The notes under the pieces: model-generated
Seen by the model: the letters and a program-made list of their open reading frames with translations, nothing else
Told to the model about the DNA's origin: nothing
Database searches by the model: none
NCBI RefSeq assembly: GCF_000971055.1
Contig: NZ_LARW01000108.1
Span: 1 to 64,000, forward strand
Reading direction: 5' to 3'
DNA from: Sphingomonas sp. SRS2
Lineage (GTDB): Bacteria > Pseudomonadota > Alphaproteobacteria > Sphingomonadales > Sphingomonadaceae
Length of the DNA stretch: 64,000 bases
Translations under genes and position numbers: made by a program
Part shown: positions 61,075 to 64,000 of the stretch, in pieces
How the letters are laid out: every line of letters starts with the position of its first letter
How positions within the stretch are numbered: the first letter of the stretch is position 1

Positions 61075-63722
61075 TAGATCGCTTCCCAGACGAGCGCGGC
61101 ATCGCCCAGTGCCTCACGTGCCGGTTCCAGTTTTCGGGGGCAGTAGCCGTTGCCGGCATTCGCCGGTAGCGCAAAGCTCAGATCGTCATAGTCACCGCCA
61201 TTGTCGGGCCCGATCACGGCGCGTCCGGCGAGCAGGCTTGCGCGCGCCGCCCGGAGATGTCCGGCCAGATCCTCCATCACAGCCGCCGGTTCCTCAAGAT
61301 GGCGGGCTTCCGTGTCACGAGGGTAGAGCAACGCTGCATCAATCTCGATGCCGTCGCCAAGCAACGCCTTCACCGCATAGGCATAGAGGCAGCGCTGCAG
61401 CTCTTTCCCGCCCTGAAGGACGACCTGGTCCTTCGGCAGCTTGCCGCCCTTATAATCGAACACACGTGCCTTGGCCGCATCCCCCGAGAGGTCGAGGCGA
61501 TCGATATAGCCGGATATCTGGAATCCGGTGTCGACGATCTCCACCGGCTTGGTCGTGTCCCAAGGCAATGCACCGTCGGACTTCGCTTTTTGCCCGCCAA
61601 ACGGTACCTCGGTGTAGCATTTTTGATCTGATAGAGCCGGTTCAGGATGCTGAAGCGCGTTCAGCGCCGTCTGTTTGGCGTCCTCCACCGTGCGGCGCCA
61701 CACGACGAGCGGCGGCACCGCTAGTTCGGCTTGCCACTGCCTGGCGACGGTTGTTGCCGCCTGCTCAATCGCGGCGACAACCTGATTCGGACGTGCGCCG
61801 GCAAGGCTCCCCTGCCCTTCCAGCAGCCGCACCGCATGATCGAGCGTCTCGTGGAGCAGGATGCCGCTTTGTCGCGCGTCCAACACGAGCGCCTCCTCCG
61901 CGCTTTCCGGTGCGCTGATCCCGAGCGCATAGCTCCAGGTGAACCCGAGCGGATTGCGCAGCAGCTTGGCGAGCGAGCTCGCCGACTGCACCCGTTGCAG
62001 TGCGGCAAGCAGCGCGGGATGATTAGCCCGGACCATTCCGTCATGGGCAGTGACAGCGGCTCGCTGCCAGTTGTTCCAGCACTCGGCTGCAGAGCGTGCC
62101 TGATCGCTGGCGCCGAAATCCGCGGGACGCGCCACCAGGCGATCGGTTTCGCTCATCGCATGCGTTGGCCGCCGATTACGGCGGATATAGCGGGCGTCTG
62201 GCTGCCCGCGCAGCAACGGGCTCTTGCCGAGCAGCCGTCCTTCGCTGTCGCGACGAGCTCGCGAGAGCACCACCTGCTCAGTCGTAGTGCAGAGGATCGT
62301 CTCGAAATCGCGACGGTCGGCAGCGGTAACTGGCAGCGGGTCGAGCTCTCCGACCGGGACGATATGATCGGACAGCAACCGATCCTCGGAAATCCGCCTT
62401 GGCCATCCGGTCGAGGTCAGGCCGAGCAGACGCACGAACTTCCGAGGCGATGCCGCAAGCGCCGACGCCGGCATCCACGCCACCGACACGCACACCTCGC
62501 AGGCATCCTCCTGGCGTAGGCCATCGATGGTGACGTCGATCGCGGCCGCGCTGCCGGCGAGCAGGGCCTTCTTCCAGATACGTAGCGCGCCGCCTGACAG
62601 GAAGGTGCGCCCCATCTCGTCCGCATCGTTCGTCCCACCGCTGAGCTTTTCGACGATTGCCCGGAGGTCGGAGCTATGTTCGATACTATCGGGCCAGCGA
62701 TCGGCTGTCAGGCCGCTCAGGAGCCGCTCCCAGGCGTCGGCTGAGGACAAAGGCGCATCGGGCGGCAGCACGCGCTGCCAACCTTCGGGAAGCATCTGGA
62801 ACGGCCCCGAGCCAGCGAGCAGCGTCGCGAGCCGCCGCAGGCGCAACTGCGATAGCCCGCGCACCAGGATGTCAGCCAGCGCTGCGGCCGTCTGCCCCTC
62901 CCGGGTGGTGACCACCCGGATACTGTGAACGAAATGCAGGTCGATATTGGCGTCGGCCCTGAGCGCCATGAACTCATCGTCATAGGCGGCCGGCGCAGCC
63001 GCCGCGATCGCGATTTCGGATGGCTTGGCTGTGCCGCTGGTGATCAACTCGCGCGCCCAGCGCAGCGCCTCGATTGCCTCATGATAGCCGCTGGCAGCGC
63101 TTACTGACTTAACGTGCGGCGTGGCTGGCTCCGATCGCTCGATCTCGACGTTCGAACCTTCCAGCCAGGCGGGGACTGAGCGCGGCCCTGCGTTCCAGCG
63201 CACCGGTAACGTCCCGGCAAGCTCGATCAGCAACTCGCGCCAGCACGGCGAAAGCTCGCTGATTCCGACGATCTCGATCTCGCCGAAGAGCACGGGAGCA
63301 AGGTGGAGACGAGCAAGCGCTTGCGAAGCGAGATCGACCGGCCGCAGCATCGACGAAGGTAGGCGTTCCAATAGGGCCTGCTCGAGCGCGGCCATCGCTG
63401 CTAGCCGGGGATGATCACCGGCTCTCGCAGAAAGGTTGATGCCGGTGCGCCAGACCTTATGCAGGGTGTCGGCCGTGGCGCCCACCATGCCGGGTAGAAG
63501 CTTGATGGCATCCAGCTCACCGAGATCGGTATCGGGCAGCGTCTTCTGGATCCCATCGCGTAGCGCCTCCGCGTCGATAGGCCGCGCGAAGCCGCCGGCA
63601 AGGCGGGCTGCCAGCTGCTCGAAGGACATGACTTGGACGCCATGGCGTCGGTTGCGGGCAGCAGCTAGGCGGATCTCTCGGGACGTCAGCCGCCCATGTG
63701 CTATGTACGTCTGCCTCTTCAT
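61074..63722 (-). CDS. AddB-like PD-(D/E)XK nuclease protein
   Basis: This 882-residue partner of the AddA-like protein has a RecC/AddB-like helicase-fold N-terminal two thirds without a P-loop, so it is ATPase-inactive. The C-terminal RecB-type nuclease domain has L-L-H-E-T-L-D-H, G-Y-I-D-R-L-D-L, V-F-D-Y-K-G-G (D-x-K core) and Q-R-C-L-Y-A-Y. AddB proteins normally also carry an iron-sulphur cluster; the usual four-cysteine pattern is not evident here. ATG 63722 is used (GTG 63734 possible). It starts 13 bp after the upstream gene. Confidence 0.85.
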   Translation of the reverse strand: MKRQTYIAHGRLTSREIRLAAARNRRHGVQVMSFEQLAARLAGGFARPIDAEALRDGIQKTLPDTDLGELDAIKLLPGMVGATADTLHKVWRTGINLSARAGDHPRLAAMAALEQALLERLPSSMLRPVDLASQALARLHLAPVLFGEIEIVGISELSPCWRELLIELAGTLPVRWNAGPRSVPAWLEGSNVEIERSEPATPHVKSVSAASGYHEAIEALRWARELITSGTAKPSEIAIAAAAPAAYDDEFMALRADANIDLHFVHSIRVVTTREGQTAAALADILVRGLSQLRLRRLATLLAGSGPFQMLPEGWQRVLPPDAPLSSADAWERLLSGLTADRWPDSIEHSSDLRAIVEKLSGGTNDADEMGRTFLSGGALRIWKKALLAGSAAAIDVTIDGLRQEDACEVCVSVAWMPASALAASPRKFVRLLGLTSTGWPRRISEDRLLSDHIVPVGELDPLPVTAADRRDFETILCTTTEQVVLSRARRDSEGRLLGKSPLLRGQPDARYIRRNRRPTHAMSETDRLVARPADFGASDQARSAAECWNNWQRAAVTAHDGMVRANHPALLAALQRVQSASSLAKLLRNPLGFTWSYALGISAPESAEEALVLDARQSGILLHETLDHAVRLLEGQGSLAGARPNQVVAAIEQAATTVARQWQAELAVPPLVVWRRTVEDAKQTALNALQHPEPALSDQKCYTEVPFGGQKAKSDGALPWDTTKPVEIVDTGFQISGYIDRLDLSGDAAKARVFDYKGGKLPKDQVVLQGGKELQRCLYAYAVKALLGDGIEIDAALLYPRDTEARHLEEPAAVMEDLAGHLRAARASLLAGRAVIGPDNGGDYDDLSFALPANAGNGYCPRKLEPAREALGDAALVWEAI

Positions 63723-63734
63723 GCCCCGCCCCAC

Positions 63735-64000
63735 TTAGAATGCGAACTTCGCTTGACCCTTGTTCTCGACAGGGCGCAACTTCGCGTAGGCGAAGAGGTC
63801 GGCCAACGAACCGCCCTTGTCGCGCCACCCATAGAATGTATCCTCGCCCAAAAGGACATAGTTCCACTCTGCGCCGCTGCGGTGTTCTGCGGGAAGGCCA
63901 TTAATCCGGTTGCACCAAGCCACCGCAGCTTTCCGCTTGCGGAGCACGTTTGGACTCGTCAGCTGGCCCTGTGCCTTGGTTTCGATAAGGTAGATACCAT
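63735..64000 (-). CDS. 3' end of a helicase/restriction-type gene (runs off the right edge)
   Basis: Only the last 87 codons are visible: G-I-Y-L-I-E-T-K-A-Q-G-Q-L, then N-V-L-R-K-R-K-A-A-V-A-W-C-N-R-I-N and a short tail. The I-E-T-K-A segment with the following K-x-x-A-x-x-W-C is the C-terminal nuclease-like end seen in type-III-restriction-like DEAD/DEAH proteins. This suggests the operon begins with a large SF2 helicase outside the window; identification is tentative. Confidence 0.6.
   Translation of the reverse strand, partial: GIYLIETKAQGQLTSPNVLRKRKAAVAWCNRINGLPAEHRSGAEWNYVLLGEDTFYGWRDKGGSLADLFAYAKLRPVENKGQAKFAF

Overview
The window looks like part of a large conjugative plasmid (or plasmid-derived element) of a sphingomonad alphaproteobacterium (Sphingomonas, Sphingobium or Novosphingobium type). 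The reasons are high GC with an alphaproteobacterial codon style, an alphaproteobacterial LexA box (GAAC-N7-GAAC) ahead of imuA, a VirB/VirD4 transfer system with a MOBP-type relaxase, and a Rep_3-type initiator with iterons, parA/parB and palindromic candidate parS sites. Assignments rest on reading motifs by eye; no database search was possible.

Layout. 1-7.2 kb: an IS3-family end interrupts the tail of what is probably virB6, followed by a virB7-like gene, virB8-B9-B10-B11-virD4 and an LPD7-domain gene. 7.3-16.9 kb: an AbiEi/AbiEii-type toxin-antitoxin pair, a deazaflavin-dependent reductase-like gene, a GAF-PAS-GGDEF-EAL c-di-GMP protein, two tandem SRAP-family genes (one without catalytic residues), the relaxase and its accessory protein, and a candidate oriT. 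16.9-20.2 kb: a ParA/ParB operon on the minus strand with small companions. 20.2-24 kb: small genes, a zeta-like kinase pair, a nuclease and a DUF1810 gene. 24-29.6 kb: the imuA-imuB-dnaE2 SOS mutagenesis cassette. 29.7-42.6 kb: minus-strand genes typical of the early-entering region of conjugative elements: two SSBs, ArdC-like antirestriction, a 690-residue ParB-domain protein, a 1406-residue methylase-helicase of strawberry-notch type, and a Toprim protein. Some of these genes have strongly structured leaders. 42.6-47.8 kb: origin with iterons, repA, parA, parB, two identical 20-bp palindromes, and a DUF1612-type gene. 48.06-51.26 kb: a Tn3-family element carrying only tnpA.

51.5 kb to the window end: a minus-strand operon of at least seven genes, mostly joined by 1-4 bp overlaps. 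In order of transcription these are the 3' end of a helicase/restriction-type gene, an AddB-like PD-(D/E)XK nuclease, an AddA-like UvrD helicase-nuclease, a CHC2-Toprim primase, a 1067-residue reverse transcriptase of the unknown-group/DRT type, a nitrilase-family protein and a DEDDh 3'-5' exonuclease. I read it as a composite anti-phage or DNA-processing system in which the RT and nitrilase, normally fused in DRT1-type proteins, are separate genes surrounded by an end-processing helicase-nuclease, a primase and an exonuclease. This is the strongest candidate here for an undescribed system.

How the parts work together: transfer genes (VirB/D4, relaxase, MobC-like protein, oriT candidate), establishment genes (SSB, ArdC, methylase-helicase, primase-like protein), maintenance genes (Rep, two ParAB sets, two toxin-antitoxin-like pairs), SOS mutagenesis, and host-protection genes share one mobile backbone that has since been invaded by IS3, Tn3 and possibly IS66-type elements.
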